Part shown: in pieces, positions 47,301 through 58,857 of the stretch
How positions within the stretch are numbered: the stretch's first letter is position 1
How the letters are laid out: every line of letters begins with the position of its first letter
Notes under the pieces: generated by a model
Databases searched by the model: none
Seen by the model: the letters and a program-made list of their open reading frames with translations, nothing else
What the model was told of the DNA's origin: nothing
DNA from: Canna indica
Lineage: Eukaryota > Streptophyta > Magnoliopsida > Zingiberales > Cannaceae
DNA: 64,000 nt
Direction: 5' to 3'
NCBI GenBank assembly: GCA_034359265.1
Contig: CP136896.1
Location: 13,175,501-13,239,500 of the forward strand
Program-made: the position numbers and the translations under genes

Positions 47301-49385
47301 CACACATGCTGAGAGGCTTTCTTGCAATGTCGCCCTCCATTGTTGCTCTTTCCTCCTAATGCCCTTCTCTTGATCCCAGCTCCTTTGGCGAACCCCCATA
47401 AGCTCCATCTGATTGTGCCCCATCGCTTGCTTCCTTTTGCAGCTCTCAACCTCTATCCTCGACTAGACGATATGTCTCCTGCCCTCATGGTGCGAGGATC
47501 CCCCTTTCTTTGGCCCAACTTCTACACGATGAGAATATCTACTGCTCTCAGGTATGCAAAATTGGCACCCTTCAGAGTATCCACTCTAATACCTCCGGCA
47601 CGGTCCACTTCACACATGAGCAACTCTGGTCGTGGAGCAAACCTTGAGAGGCTAGCCTCATTGAAAAATTTATAAGTAAACCTCCTCTTTCGATTGTGAT
47701 TTCCTAGGCTAAATGGATTTGGTCGTGTCTTGGTTTTGTTTCTTCCATCAATCTTGAGAAAGGGCTTTGTGTTTAATTTTGTGATTCTAGTTGTTATACT
47801 TAGGTCCTCACAGGAGACCCTTATTCTTTTCGCGTAAACACCATTCGCCTTATCCCATGGCGACCTTTCTTTCTAGCTTTGGTGCGAACCTTCTCGATTT
47901 CCCCGATTTGGGTTCATTTTATTGGTTTACCTTTGGAACTATGAAATTTGTATTATGTCTCTTTACTTGCCCAATCACTTGGAAAAGTTCTTGCTGTCGA
48001 TAATTGTTCTTTTCATTTTGAGCATGGTCGATATATTAGGGTGTGCATCGAGATTGATTTGGCTTTACCCCTCCCTCGGGGTATTTGGATTGGTGAACCA
48101 AACAATGAAATTTTTTCACCTGTGTCTTATGAAAACCTCCTTATCATTTGTTATGCTTGTGATTTGATTGGTCACTGTGCGCGAGGCCGACTGCACTTCC
48201 AGGGTTTCTAAATATGTTTTTAACTCCACTGATTTTGCTGCAAACATTCATTCCAATGTTGATTATATCAAAAAAATTTCCAATGAAGTCTTTACTCAGA
48301 TTCCATTTATATTTGAAATTTTGTGATGGTTCTGATGCTCACCCTTTCTTATATCTTGAATTGTTGCCAAAACCAACATGCAGGTAGTGGATTCAAGTCA
48401 ACCGTCGACACCGCAACCGTCGTAGGCAGAATGGCCATTCTGTTATGCCTCTATGGCTAGTTCTGCATGCCTTCGTGGTTGACCCATTTTCACGTGGCAC
48501 TCATGTAGATGTCGGGATTGATTTGAGTCTGAGGAGGGTGAAGTGGTTCCCGAGGCGTCGACTCGTGTCCTTATGATGGCTCGTTGTTCTAGCATCTCCA
48601 TGCCATCCTTTAATGTGAATATGATTAATTATCTTAAATCCATTATTTCTTCGTCTCCGGCCATGATTGCCCACCTCTCTTCCCGCTTGGATTTAATGGA
48701 CCAACTGTCATGCTAGCTAACTTTGTCATGCCAAATAAAAACTTCCCTAACCCTTCAATTTCCTCCCACCCTTCAAGCCGCTCTCCTATCCCTCTATGGA
48801 CACCAAACCATAGACCATTTCCCTCCAAAACCAAGGTCTCGACACCCAAATCAACGCCGGCTAATCCAACATCTAATCCCAAATCCAAAAAATTAACTCC
48901 TTCGCACACTAGCCTAATCCATCCACCACAGAATGCCCCTACCTCGAACCCCACTTCTTCCCCCAACCCTCTTACTTACTCAAACCAACACACATGCCCC
49001 TGAACCCACCATCCCATTATCTCGCTCTTTAGATCAAATGATCTAAGAGCTGAGCTTCGTCTTCACCGCCCACATCGTGCCACCGGGCTTCCTCCCCCAA
49101 AAAACCTTTGAGCGCCACTCTCGTAAGACCTCAAAGCCTCCCAAACCCCCTAGTGTTGTCTCCTCCCCCTTGGGCCCAAGAAACCCAAGCGACCAAGATC
49201 TACTGATGAGGACCTTCTTCCTCCTATATCTTCTTCTGTCGTCACCCTGACTGCTTCCACTAATGCCCTCGCTATTGTTCCTTGATGAACTTCCTAAGCC
49301 GAAATACTAGGGGTGCTTGGAGGCAGCCAGTGAGAGATCATATTCTTTTACTTTACTACTTCGTAAGTTCTCCATTCAACTTGTG
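47301..49385 (+). pseudogene. LINE fragment: ORF1 (DUF4283/zinc knuckle) and ORF2 start
   Basis: Near 47920-48180, GLPLELW-like sequence, SLGKVLAVDN, GRYIRVCIEIDLALPLPRG and SYENLLIICYACDLIGHCA make up the ORF1 core with its CCHC-type knuckle. A proline/serine-rich tail follows (48720-49200). ORF2 opens near 49285 with MNFLSRNTRGAWRQPV and is cut at about 49385 by the copia LTR. Several stops and frame changes. Confidence 0.75.
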
Positions 49386-50382
49386 TCCTCACCAAGAATT
49401 TTTAACCTTAACACTTTATAGATTAATAGTTTTTCTAAGAATACAATGATGACTTATCCCTCAACCCTAGAGGCGAGCCTCAACACCAATTCTCAAGCAA
49501 AAACAATAATCTATACGACACCAAGGTGTTTACATGCACACCTTGCAAGCTACCCTTAAAATTGATACAAAGCAAGAGAAAAACAATATAAACGGAGCTT
49601 AAATGTAAAACAATACTTGATGAAGCTCCAACGTGTCTCCTCCGAGCACTTCAAGGCTTCGAGTATGGATTTCTCGGTGAAGACCAAGCTTGATGAAGTG
49701 AGGAAGGATTGAGAGTGTGGAAATGGAGATTAGGACTTTAAATAAACTCCTTTAGGCTTGTAATCTCTAAGGATGGACTCAATGAAGTTCTCAACAGCCG
49801 GGGAGGGGTATTTATAACCCCTCACTCGTCTATGTCACCTAACGAGCATTTTTTTGCTCGTTGGAGACGCTCGGTCACTTGCCGGTCGATCGATCGGTCG
49901 TTGGTCGATCGTTGATCGATCGACCGATCGACCACCCAAGTGACCGCAGCCTTCTGCCGCTTTTGGGCGCCATTCGATCGACCAGTTGGTCGATCAAATT
50001 CCCCACTGCCAGTTTTTGGCTTCAATCGATCGACCGTTTGGTCGATCGAATCTGGGCTGAGGCTATTTTTTGAGTCTTCTTCTTGCGCGCTTTGTTTTTG
50101 GGTTCCGTTACCAAGGTTTGACTTGGAACATATTACAAATTGGTTGACTTAATGCCTTAGAAGAATTTTACAATCATTTCAAAATTCTAGACCTAACTTC
50201 CGACTCGATTGCCTCCAAAGCTGTCGATACTTGAATCTTGCGATTTTTTCGTAACTTTTTGATGAACTTCGCGTGCGCATCGATCGCTCAACCTGAGGTC
50301 AAACACTTGATAAACTCATTAGAATAAGTTTGTTATCATCAAAATCAAGATGGTGATCACGGTTGAAAATCTTAGGCCAATA
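49386..50382 (-). mobile_element. 3' LTR of the gag-only element, truncated
   Basis: It aligns with 53328-54318 of the 5' LTR, starting at CCTCACCAAGAATTT and ending CTTAGGCCAATA. The last 240 bases (minus sense) are missing where LINE ORF2 begins, so a deletion removed the LTR end and part of the LINE. A TCGA/CGATCG-rich tract is at 49868-50045 and the complement of TATAAATA at 49809-49816. Confidence 0.8.
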
Positions 50383-51930
50383 ATCTCCCTCTTTTTTATG
50401 ATGACAAACTTCTCAATAAATGCATTAAGGAATGTATCAACAAACATAGCATTTTATCAAGTGAATGTATAATGCTCCCCTTATCGATATACATATCTAG
50501 AATAAACTCTCTCTAACTATATGCACGTCTATATCTAGATTCTTCTCCTCCATTTGACATCAATAAAAAAGGACCTAAGTTAAGCATTTCTTGGCACCCC
50601 TTAAGTTACCCAATGACAAGTTATAAACATACATGTTATCAATAAACTTTGGAATAATAATCACATGGATATAGATATGTCGAGAGGGTTATAGACAACC
50701 AACTATGGGATATTCAAAAGGCATTTACTCGATAAAGACAAAGTTTCCGATTTTTGATAGATATGAACCCAAAATCATATAAAATTGAATTCTCAATGAA
50801 ACTTTTTGAGACTTTTTCAGCAAAAAATAGATTTTTCAAGCAAAGTGCAGAAACAAGAATTTTTCAAAAATTAATTTTTTGCATTTTTCAATAAATCGTT
50901 GAAATTTCAGATTTCACGTTTTATCGACAAATACTCATTTTTCACAATAATTTCTAATTTTGATCAAAATTGTATACGACTAAGATATGATCATTCTAAT
51001 CATGTATACAAAGTTTGAATTACTAGAAAGAATCCCAAAGATTACTCAAATGACTTGGCATAATTTGGATCAAGAATCAACATGATATATCAAGAAATTG
51101 TCTACAAGTCATTTTCATAAATACTCATGAATTTTCATATAGACACAATTAAGTACTTTATCATGAGCAAGGTGCAAGAGTTTTTTACTTGCTTTATGAG
51201 GTATCATACTACATGGTGCAAAGATGAAACTACTACCTCATAGAACTTTCAAGTATTTAGCATGTGTTCTCTAAAATATTTGCCTCCTAATCAATACTCA
51301 TCTTGCAAGTAATTGAATCATGAATAGCACAATAGACATTTTCTTACTTAGCAAGTTTATAAACTACATAGCAAATAAAAGTCAAGATTATTTCTCAAAA
51401 GTCAAATTTTGCTAACTAGTGGAGATTCATTTTTCAAAATACACCAAAATTAAAATTAAAATGAATCAAGGAGATCTCAATAAGTGAAAATATTTTAAAA
51501 TCAAGATCTCAAATCCTTCCTAAGGTTGAAAACCAACACGGCCACAATTAGCCAAGGTTTTAGAACCAAAGGTTGCATGGACCCATTATAGGTCATAAAT
51601 GGCCTCCAAGGAGACTGAAAATAAAATGAAACGTTCAAATTCAAACTTGATATCACAAAGATATTAATCAAAGATAAACACACGATGAATTAAGTATCAA
51701 ATTACTACTAAATAAAGCACATTCACAAGTCATCAAACTCCAATAGTAATGTAGACAAGAATAGAGTTAGGAGTTGATACCGATCATATTAATTTGTCAC
51801 GAAGTTGCAATCGAATTTATTCCTCTTAATTTCTTTAATTCCCAAGCAACTTTAAGCCATCAATGTGTCTTCATTTGAGTGTAGTGTCTCCCCCTACATT
51901 TAAGCATGTAAACTTTGGTACCCAAATTTC

Positions 51931-53034
51931 TTAGGGTCCTTGGGGGTTAGAAACTTTTGGAACCCAAAGTGACTTAGCATTGGTGTTCTTTTTCAAGACA
52001 CAATCTCTAATCATATGTCCGTACATGCCACAACATAGACAATGACCCTTAAATCTAGTAGATGCATGAGGATGGACATGAAGATGTGGATGAGCATGGG
52101 AAGATACTTTAGAAAATTTTGCATGAGAGGCATGGGCATGCATATTTTTCATTTTATCATTTAATGAAAGCAACTCATTCTTTAATGATAACATGCCAAC
52201 ATTCAAAATTTCAATTTATAAGCATAATGAGGCATTTTCTATTTTCAATGAGTCATTCAAATTTTGTAGATCTACATTTTTCTTTTCTAAGGAACTTTTA
52301 TCATTTTCCAAGCATTCAACTTTTCTTTTTTAAGTCATTACAAGAAGCAAGAAATCATCATTTTCTTGTTCTAACAACTTATTTTTCTTTCTAAGTTCCT
52401 TAAATCTTTTTCTAATAATATTAAATTCTTCATTCATATAATCAATTTCATTTTCTAATTCTATATAAGTAAAAATATTTTTACCTATAGTATTATATAG
52501 TGGGTACCTCATTGTCCTTTGTCATGAAACAAAGGTTAGCATTTTTCTTTGAGCTTTCTTCCCCACTTGAAGGTGATGATGACTCACTTTCATCCCAAGT
52601 AGCCATTAGTGCTTTCTTCTTCATCCTTCTTTTATCTTTCATTGAGGATGATGAGGATGATGAGGAGATGAGCTTGGACTTAGGACGTACTCTTTAACTT
52701 GGGAAGTTCCCTCATGAGTAGTATCTAAAACATGCCAAATGTCAAAAGAGGATTTGCAACATGATATTCTATTAAATTCATTTATAGATAAACCACAATG
52801 CAATGCATTCATTGCTTTGGCATTTGAATTGAATAATTTTATCTCTTCTTGAGATCAATCATCCATGCTCTTGGAGGGTAGCTCATAATTAATATGAATA
52901 GTTCTCCAAGCATCTAATCCTAGGGATTGCAAGAAAATACTCATCCTAGTTTTTCAATAGTGATAATTGTTTCCATCAAAAAGAGGAGGTGCATGAGTTG
53001 AAAACCCTTGACCTAGTGTGATACTAGAATCCAT
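51931..53034 (-). pseudogene. Decayed copia gag (UBN2 type with CCHC knuckle)
   Basis: The ATG at 53034 opens MDSSITLGQGFSTHAPPLFD, then GNNYHY-stop-KTRMSIFLQS where the family has YWKTRM. NAKAMNALHCGLSINEFNRI and THEGTSQVKEY follow (UBN2 region), then a charged coiled-coil segment, and the knuckle CLCCGMYGHMIRDC (CX2CX4HX4C) near 52030, then LWVPK near 51955. Gag packages element RNA. At least three in-frame stops, mostly where Trp is expected, make it non-functional. Confidence 0.85.
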
Positions 53035-53073
53035 AAGTGTAGGTTAGATGGTTAAACCTAAGCCTACAATCTT

Positions 53074-53085
53074 GCTCTGATACCA
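53074..53085 (-). other. Primer binding site (initiator Met-tRNA type)
   Basis: On the minus strand TGGTATCAGAGC follows the LTR end after two bases. This is the usual plant copia primer site for Met-tRNA and fixes the orientation of the element. Confidence 0.9.
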
Positions 53086-53087
53086 AA

Positions 53088-54318
53088 TATTGGGAGAATG
53101 TCCACACTAGCTAGAAGGGGGGGGGGTGAATAGTGTGTATCTACTTTTATGATCAATCAAAAAAAAATTTCTGGATTTAATCAACTCAACTACTTGATTC
53201 AAGTTTCTTGATTCTCAATCACAATTATATCGATCACAAGCAAGAATCAAATTGAGCAATCAAGATAGCAATGCAAACACGAAATATATAATGATTCAGC
53301 CAACACCGCCTACTCCACTACCTTAGCTCCTCACCAAGAATTTCTAACCTTAACACTTTATAGATTGATAATTTTTCTAAGAATACAATAAGGATTTATC
53401 CCTCAACACTAGAGGCGAGTCTCAACACCTATTCTCTAGCAAAAATAATAATCTACAAGACACCAAGGTGTTTACACGCACACCTTGCAAGCTACCCTTA
53501 AAATCGATACAAAGCAAGAGGAAAACAATATAAATGGAGCTTAAATGTAAAACAATACTTGATGAAGCTCCAACGTGTCTCCTCCGAGCGCTTCAAGGCT
53601 TCGAGTATGAATTTCTCGGTGAAGACCAAGCTTGATGAAGTGAGGGGGGATTGAGAGTGTGGAAATGGAGATTAGGACTTTTAATCAACTCCTTTAGGAT
53701 TGTAATCTCTAAGGATGAGCTCAATGGAGTTTCAAATAGCTGGGGAGGGGGTTTATGAGGGATATTTAGAACCCCTCACTCGGCTATGTCACCCAACGGG
53801 CATTTTTCTGCCCATTCGGGACGCCCGATCGCTTGTCGATCGATCGTTGATCGACCGATCGCTCGACTGCCCAAGCGACCGTAGCCTTCTGCCGCTTTTG
53901 GGCACCATTCAGTCGACCAGTCGATCGATCGAATTCCCTACTGCCAGTTTTTGGCTTCAGTCAGTCGATCGTTCGGTCGACCGAATCTGGACTGATGCTA
54001 TTTTTTCGAGTCTTCTTCTTGTGCGCTTTATTTTCGGGTTCTGTTACCAAGTTTTGACTTGGAATATATTACAAATAGGTTGACTTAATGCCTTAGAATA
54101 ATTTTACAATCATTTCAAATTTCTAGACCTAACTTCCGAATCGATTGCCTCCGAAGCCGTCAATACTTGAATCTCGTGATTTTTCCTTAACTTTCTGACG
54201 AACTTCACGTGCGCATCGATCGCTCAATCTGTGGTCAAACACTTGATAAACTCATTAGAATAAGTTTGTTATCATCAAAATCAAGATGATGATCAAGGTT
54301 GAAAACCTTAGGCCAATA
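53088..54318 (-). mobile_element. 5' LTR of the gag-only element
   Basis: TATTGGGAGAATGTCC at the inner end and CCTTAGGCCAATA at the outer end, 1231 bases; the terminal TG/CA pair has become TA. It contains a run of at least nine G near 53119-53130 and the TCGA-rich tract at 53825-53985. Related to, but shorter than, solo LTRs A and C. Confidence 0.85.
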
Positions 54319-55500
54319 ATATTCTTATCAAATAGATCTATAAAAAGCATATGATAAACTATCACAGAATATAATTATCTCTATTTTGCATGCTTGTCAT
54401 TTTCCTAGCAAATTTATTGATTGGATTTCTTTTTGCTTATCTACCGTGAGCTTTGCATGTCTCATTAACAACAAGTTATCTACATTCTTCAATTCCCAAC
54501 GCGGCATCCAACAAGGTGTTCCCCTATGACCTTACCTCTATGTCCTTGTTGCTCAAACATTGACAAATTTGATCAACATTGTTGTTTAGTATAAATAGAT
54601 CACCCCTTTCAAATTAAAAAAATGCCATTCAAATTAGTCACCTCATATTCGTCTAATGATATACTTCTATCCTTTAGGGCCAAAAAGAAAAATCTAACAA
54701 CCATCGAAGAGATTTTTAAACAATTTGAAATTTTTACTAGTCTAACTGTTAACTTTGCAAAGTCTGAGGTCTTTTCTCCCAGAAATGCCTCTAGGGAATC
54801 CATTAGAAACATAGCTGTAAATTGAGCATGAGAGTTAGGAAATTTCCATTCAAATATCTTGGAGCTATGATTACTCCTCGAAGACCACCAACTCGAGCCC
54901 AATAATTTGTAATTGATCAGATTAAGGCTAAGCTCAGCTCTTGGTAGTCCAACTACCTCTTTGAGGCTAGTAGGGTGGTACTCATAAATTGTGTTCTTAA
55001 TTCAATTCCACTTCATTCCTTGGCTATATCTTGGTGTTCAGCAAATTACATAGTAAAAATAGAGCAAATTACCAGAAAATTCCTTTGGACCAGCTCATCC
55101 CAAAAATAGAGAATTCATTTGATCAATTGGAATGTTGTTACCCTTACCAAATCCATTGGCGGTATTGGTATATAAGATCTATCTTGTAAGTGCTTAGCCT
55201 TACAAGCCAAAAGGGTTCTAGATTACTTGAATAGGGTCAATTTCTGATGCTAAATGTTCCTAGAGTTAGAAGCTCTTTAGGAATGCTTTTGTCAATATGT
55301 TTCTTGGTTGTTTAAAAATTATCAACTATTATGCATCTACTTCTAGTTTACATGATCACTGGTTGCTTGATCGATCCTTTATGCTTTAAGCCTACTTTTT
55401 TTTTAAAATAGTGATATCATAAATTGTTTGACATGTGTGGAGGCTTTCATTGAAAATCAATTGTGGAACTCTAGTCTTTGTAATGTAACTTTTGGTTTAG
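54319..55500 (+). pseudogene. LINE reverse-transcriptase remnant (ORF2 second half)
   Basis: Translation with stops: CLINNKLSTFFNSQRGIQQG and VPLxPYLYVLVAQ (RT core), SYSSNDILLSFRAKKKN where the family has the catalytic FADD, then SLTVNFAKSEVFSP, and later KFLWTSSSQ and SIGGIGI. The catalytic Asp pair is degraded to SND. The first half of ORF2 is missing between here and 49385, with the gag-only copia element in between. Confidence 0.8.
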
Positions 55501-56985
55501 TGCTATATGAATCCATTTATTGATTAAAGTTGTCTTTGATGCCCAATGATCGATGACAAATATGTCTGAATGAAGGATTTATAGTTGTATATGCCCTAGA
55601 GCCGATGTATGTTTTAAATAATTCCTATAAATGACAGTTTATTATTCTTCTGAGCATAAGTTGTGTATGTTTATTAGAATAAGTCCAGAACATACTTATT
55701 AAGACACTTCATTCTCAAGAGTTGAGAATATGAGTGACGGAGTATTCTAGTACAAGTTGTTAAAACGGTTCACAATCACAGGAATACTAATTGGGCATTA
55801 TTATTTCGGAAGATCGTCACCATTGACTATTTGTATTTCCATGATTAGTATCAGATACTATTAAAGATAGAGTAGTCAGTCTTATGCTACTTGACATTAG
55901 ATGTCCAGACATATATGTGGACACTTATAAGATAAGTGGGTCGACCATGACGCATAGATAATGTTCACATGGTATTTTACCAATGTCACTAAAATGTTAT
56001 CTAGATCATATTAGTAGGGCTGGCAACGGATCGGATACGGTGCGGATACTGGATTATCCGTATCCGCACCGCACCCCATATCCGCCCATCCGTATCCGCA
56101 CCGTATCCGCTACGGATGTAAATATGGATATCCATATCCGCATCGCTTCAGATACCGATATCCGCACTGCATCCGTATCCGCACCGTATTTAATAAAAAA
56201 ATATTAAAAAAATATTTTTAATTAAAAAATTAAAAAATTATCAATTCATTGATCCAAAATAAATATATAATATACTTCAAAATTCATCTTGACATGAAAT
56301 TACCATAGAGTTTTTATATATATTAATAACTTATATGAGCAAAATAGTAATTCCGGATACGGTGCGGATACGATGCAGATCTACAGTCATATCCGTATCC
56401 GCACCATATCCGCGCGGATATAAGTTTTCTAAATCCATATCCATATCCATATCCATTTTTACTTGCGGATATGGATCGGATACGGTGCGGATGCGGTTTT
56501 TAGTTAGCGGATGCAGATAAAATTGCCACCCCTACATATTAGTGCATATGATCCTTTGATTTGAGATGGCATGGTGATCTTGTGCATAGGTGGCTAGAGT
56601 TTGCTACTGATTATATGCTCATGCTTTGCATGTGCATCAGGCTTTTGGTGGCTCTAGTTAGTTATGTATGGAGAGAGGTGATTGGTCAAGATGAGATTCA
56701 TTACCTTGGGTAAAAATGGATAAGGTCCTATGGATATGAGGTTGTTCTTGATCAAGAAATCCTTGGCCGAGGTATTGAGACTTAAATAGAAAGGAGTTTC
56801 TAATTCAACCAAAAGGTATCCATATGGTCTAAGCTATAGGGTTTGACAGTAGCCGTGACCCTGGCTAGATGGGGACCTTGTAATGAAAGGATATGAGTGC
56901 ACGGTAAGTATGATTGTTTGGTTCATCAGAATGTTCCAATTGAAGCTTTTGTCACTACTTGGGTAGTCATGACATGTTGTGCTAG
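55501..56985. other. LTR-like non-coding remnant holding a MITE
   Basis: After the LINE, sequence from about 55580 (TTGTATATGCCCTAGAGCC) resembles the start of a known type of plant copia LTR and runs non-coding to the CACTA end at 56986, interrupted by the MITE at 56015-56534. No matching second LTR or coding region is seen, so the identity is tentative. Confidence 0.4.
56015..56534. mobile_element. hAT-type MITE, GGATACGGTGCGGATA-type interior
   Basis: TAGGGCTGGCAACGGATCGG at the left pairs with the complement of AAATTGCCACCCCTA at the right. A perfect 8-base duplication CATATTAG flanks it (56007-56014 and 56535-56542). Both halves are reiterated ATCCGTATCCGC/GCGGATACGG around an AT-rich middle. 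No coding capacity. Confidence 0.95.
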
Positions 56986-57340
56986 CACTACTAGAAATAT
57001 GTTAATCAGCAACGGTCGCCCACGCCGTTGCAATGACTCACGACATTCTTACGGCCACTCAGGCCGTTGCTTACAAGTGGATGGCACGAACGCGATGCGC
57101 AAAGGAAATAACTTATTCGTAACGGCTTACTAAAGGCCGCGTCGACCGTTGCTAATGATATTATCACATTAGCAATGACTTACTTACGACTTCTGTACCT
57201 GTCACTCTTTAGTCGATGGCGCGCTCGCGGTGCGGAAATAAAATACTTATCAGCAACGATTGTACAAAGGTCACGCAGTCGTTGCTGATGATATTATTTA
57301 TCTGCAACGACTTTGCAACGGATAAGTGAGCCGTTCCTGA
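56986..57340. repeat. Left subterminal repeat region of the CACTA element
   Basis: AGCAACGG, GCCGTTGC and GTTGCTGAT words recur in both orientations, as expected for binding sites of the element-encoded DNA-binding protein. A TATA-like TTTATATAA near 57342 and a GC-rich leader (57350-57560) follow, a plausible promoter. Confidence 0.8.
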
Positions 57341-57654
57341 TGAGTTTATATAACTCGCCATCATGCCTGACACCCCCTTTCTTCCCTGCTACTATCTTCT
57401 TCTCTACCGACGCTGTCGACGCCCTACTACTACTGCTGCTACCGAGCTTCGCCTGCCATCGCCACCCGTCGACGCCGTCGCTGCGTCCTCCGCCTCCAGG
57501 TATTCGCAAAGCTCCCCCTTTTCTTCTCCTTCCTAGGGCCGGCCAAAATCCTAAATCTTAGGGTTTCGGTCGGCCGCCGGACCTATATCCAGTGTCCAAC
57601 ATTGGACACTAGACGTCGGCGCCATAGTCCACTAGACTTCGGTGCCGGAACAAT

Positions 57655-58000
57655 GTTTTAGGGTTTTGATTTAGGGTTTAATATTTTGATTAATTAGATT
57701 AATGTTTTGATTTAGGGTTAAATATTTTGATTAATGTTTAATTAGATTAATGCTTTGATTTAGGGTTAATTAGATTAATATTTTGATTAATGTTTAATTA
57801 ATCTAGGTAAAATATTTAATTAAACCTAGGTTAAATGTTAATTAATCATGGTTAAATGTTAATGTTTAATTAATCTATTTTTTAATGTTTTTTTAATGTT
57901 AATTAGATTTAGTTTTAGTTTTAGGTTATATCGGTTAATTAATTTTAGTTTAGATTAATTAGATTAATTTTAGTGTTATACTTTAGATTTAGATTAATTA
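57655..58000. repeat. Degenerate AT-rich short tandem repeats
   Basis: TTTTGATTTAGGGTTAA and GATTAATGTTTAATTAGATT variants recur at spacings of about 30-50 bases. Non-coding, probably an intron or spacer of the CACTA gene. The function of the 70-codon frame that follows (58013-58225) is unknown. Confidence 0.65.
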
Positions 58001-58857
58001 GAATCGTCCACTTTGGACTCGTGCCGGAATCGTCTACTTTGGACTCGCACAAGAATCCACAAATTTAGAAAAGAAATTAATCATGACGAGTTGATACGTT
58101 TCACGTACGCATCGACGAGTCAAGTTGTAGATTTGCAAAACCTTATATCTGTTCGGAGGTTGTATGTTCGTGTAAACGAAGTAGATGATCTGTTATATGA
58201 TATACAACCCTTGAATTATCCCTAACTGGATAATTTAGGAACATAGTTATTTTTATTGCACTTATTTTTTTCTTTTAATCGATACTCATTCATAAATTTT
58301 GGCTATTGTATCTTTATTGTTCTATGATACACGCCCATATGATATGCGTATTCGGAGAATTGTAGGGAGATACTGTCGAAATTTAGAATGAAACTAACGA
58401 TTAAAAGAAATACTTAGTGCAATATGAATAACATAAATCCCGAATGGAATAGGACCATCTCACTTAAAGACATTAATTGAAGATATTGTCATTGATTGAC
58501 AGAATCATGTTGGGCGATCGAAGTTGGATGTATCGACGTTTTAATCGTGGAGCTTTAACGAATGAGTTTTGATTATGCATAACTTACTTCCTAAATTTTG
58601 CCTATTCGAATCGGAAATTTGTTAGCGATGATAAAATTTGATGTCTGTGTCGCATTTGCTTGAATGTACGATTTTTGGATAGGGAAACTATCACTATGCA
58701 TCTGTATAGCAAAAGATTTGCACCGAGATATTTTCTATGGACTTGTCACGAGGAGTCACGTGAAGTCGGGATGTTCAGCAATCCTGTCGTTTAGACACAT
58801 GGTGAATCTTCCTCTGCTGGTGTTTCTTCATCCAGTCCATCTAATCCATATAGTACT

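Larger units (their letters stand above)
49386..54318 (-). mobile_element. Gag-only copia-type retrotransposon (TR-GAG-like)
   Basis: Read on the minus strand: 5' LTR 54318-53088, primer site 53085-53074, gag 53034-51931, about 1.55 kb of non-coding sequence, polypurine tract next to 50383, 3' LTR 50382-49386 (truncated by about 240 bases). The internal part is 2705 bases and no protease, integrase or reverse transcriptase was seen. Gag resembles the SIRE group of Ty1/copia. LINE pieces lie on both sides. Confidence 0.8.

Noticed and set aside
47322..47675. 117-codon frame as a host gene
   Set aside because: It lies in the 5' part of a decayed LINE and shows only low-complexity P/L/S sequence.
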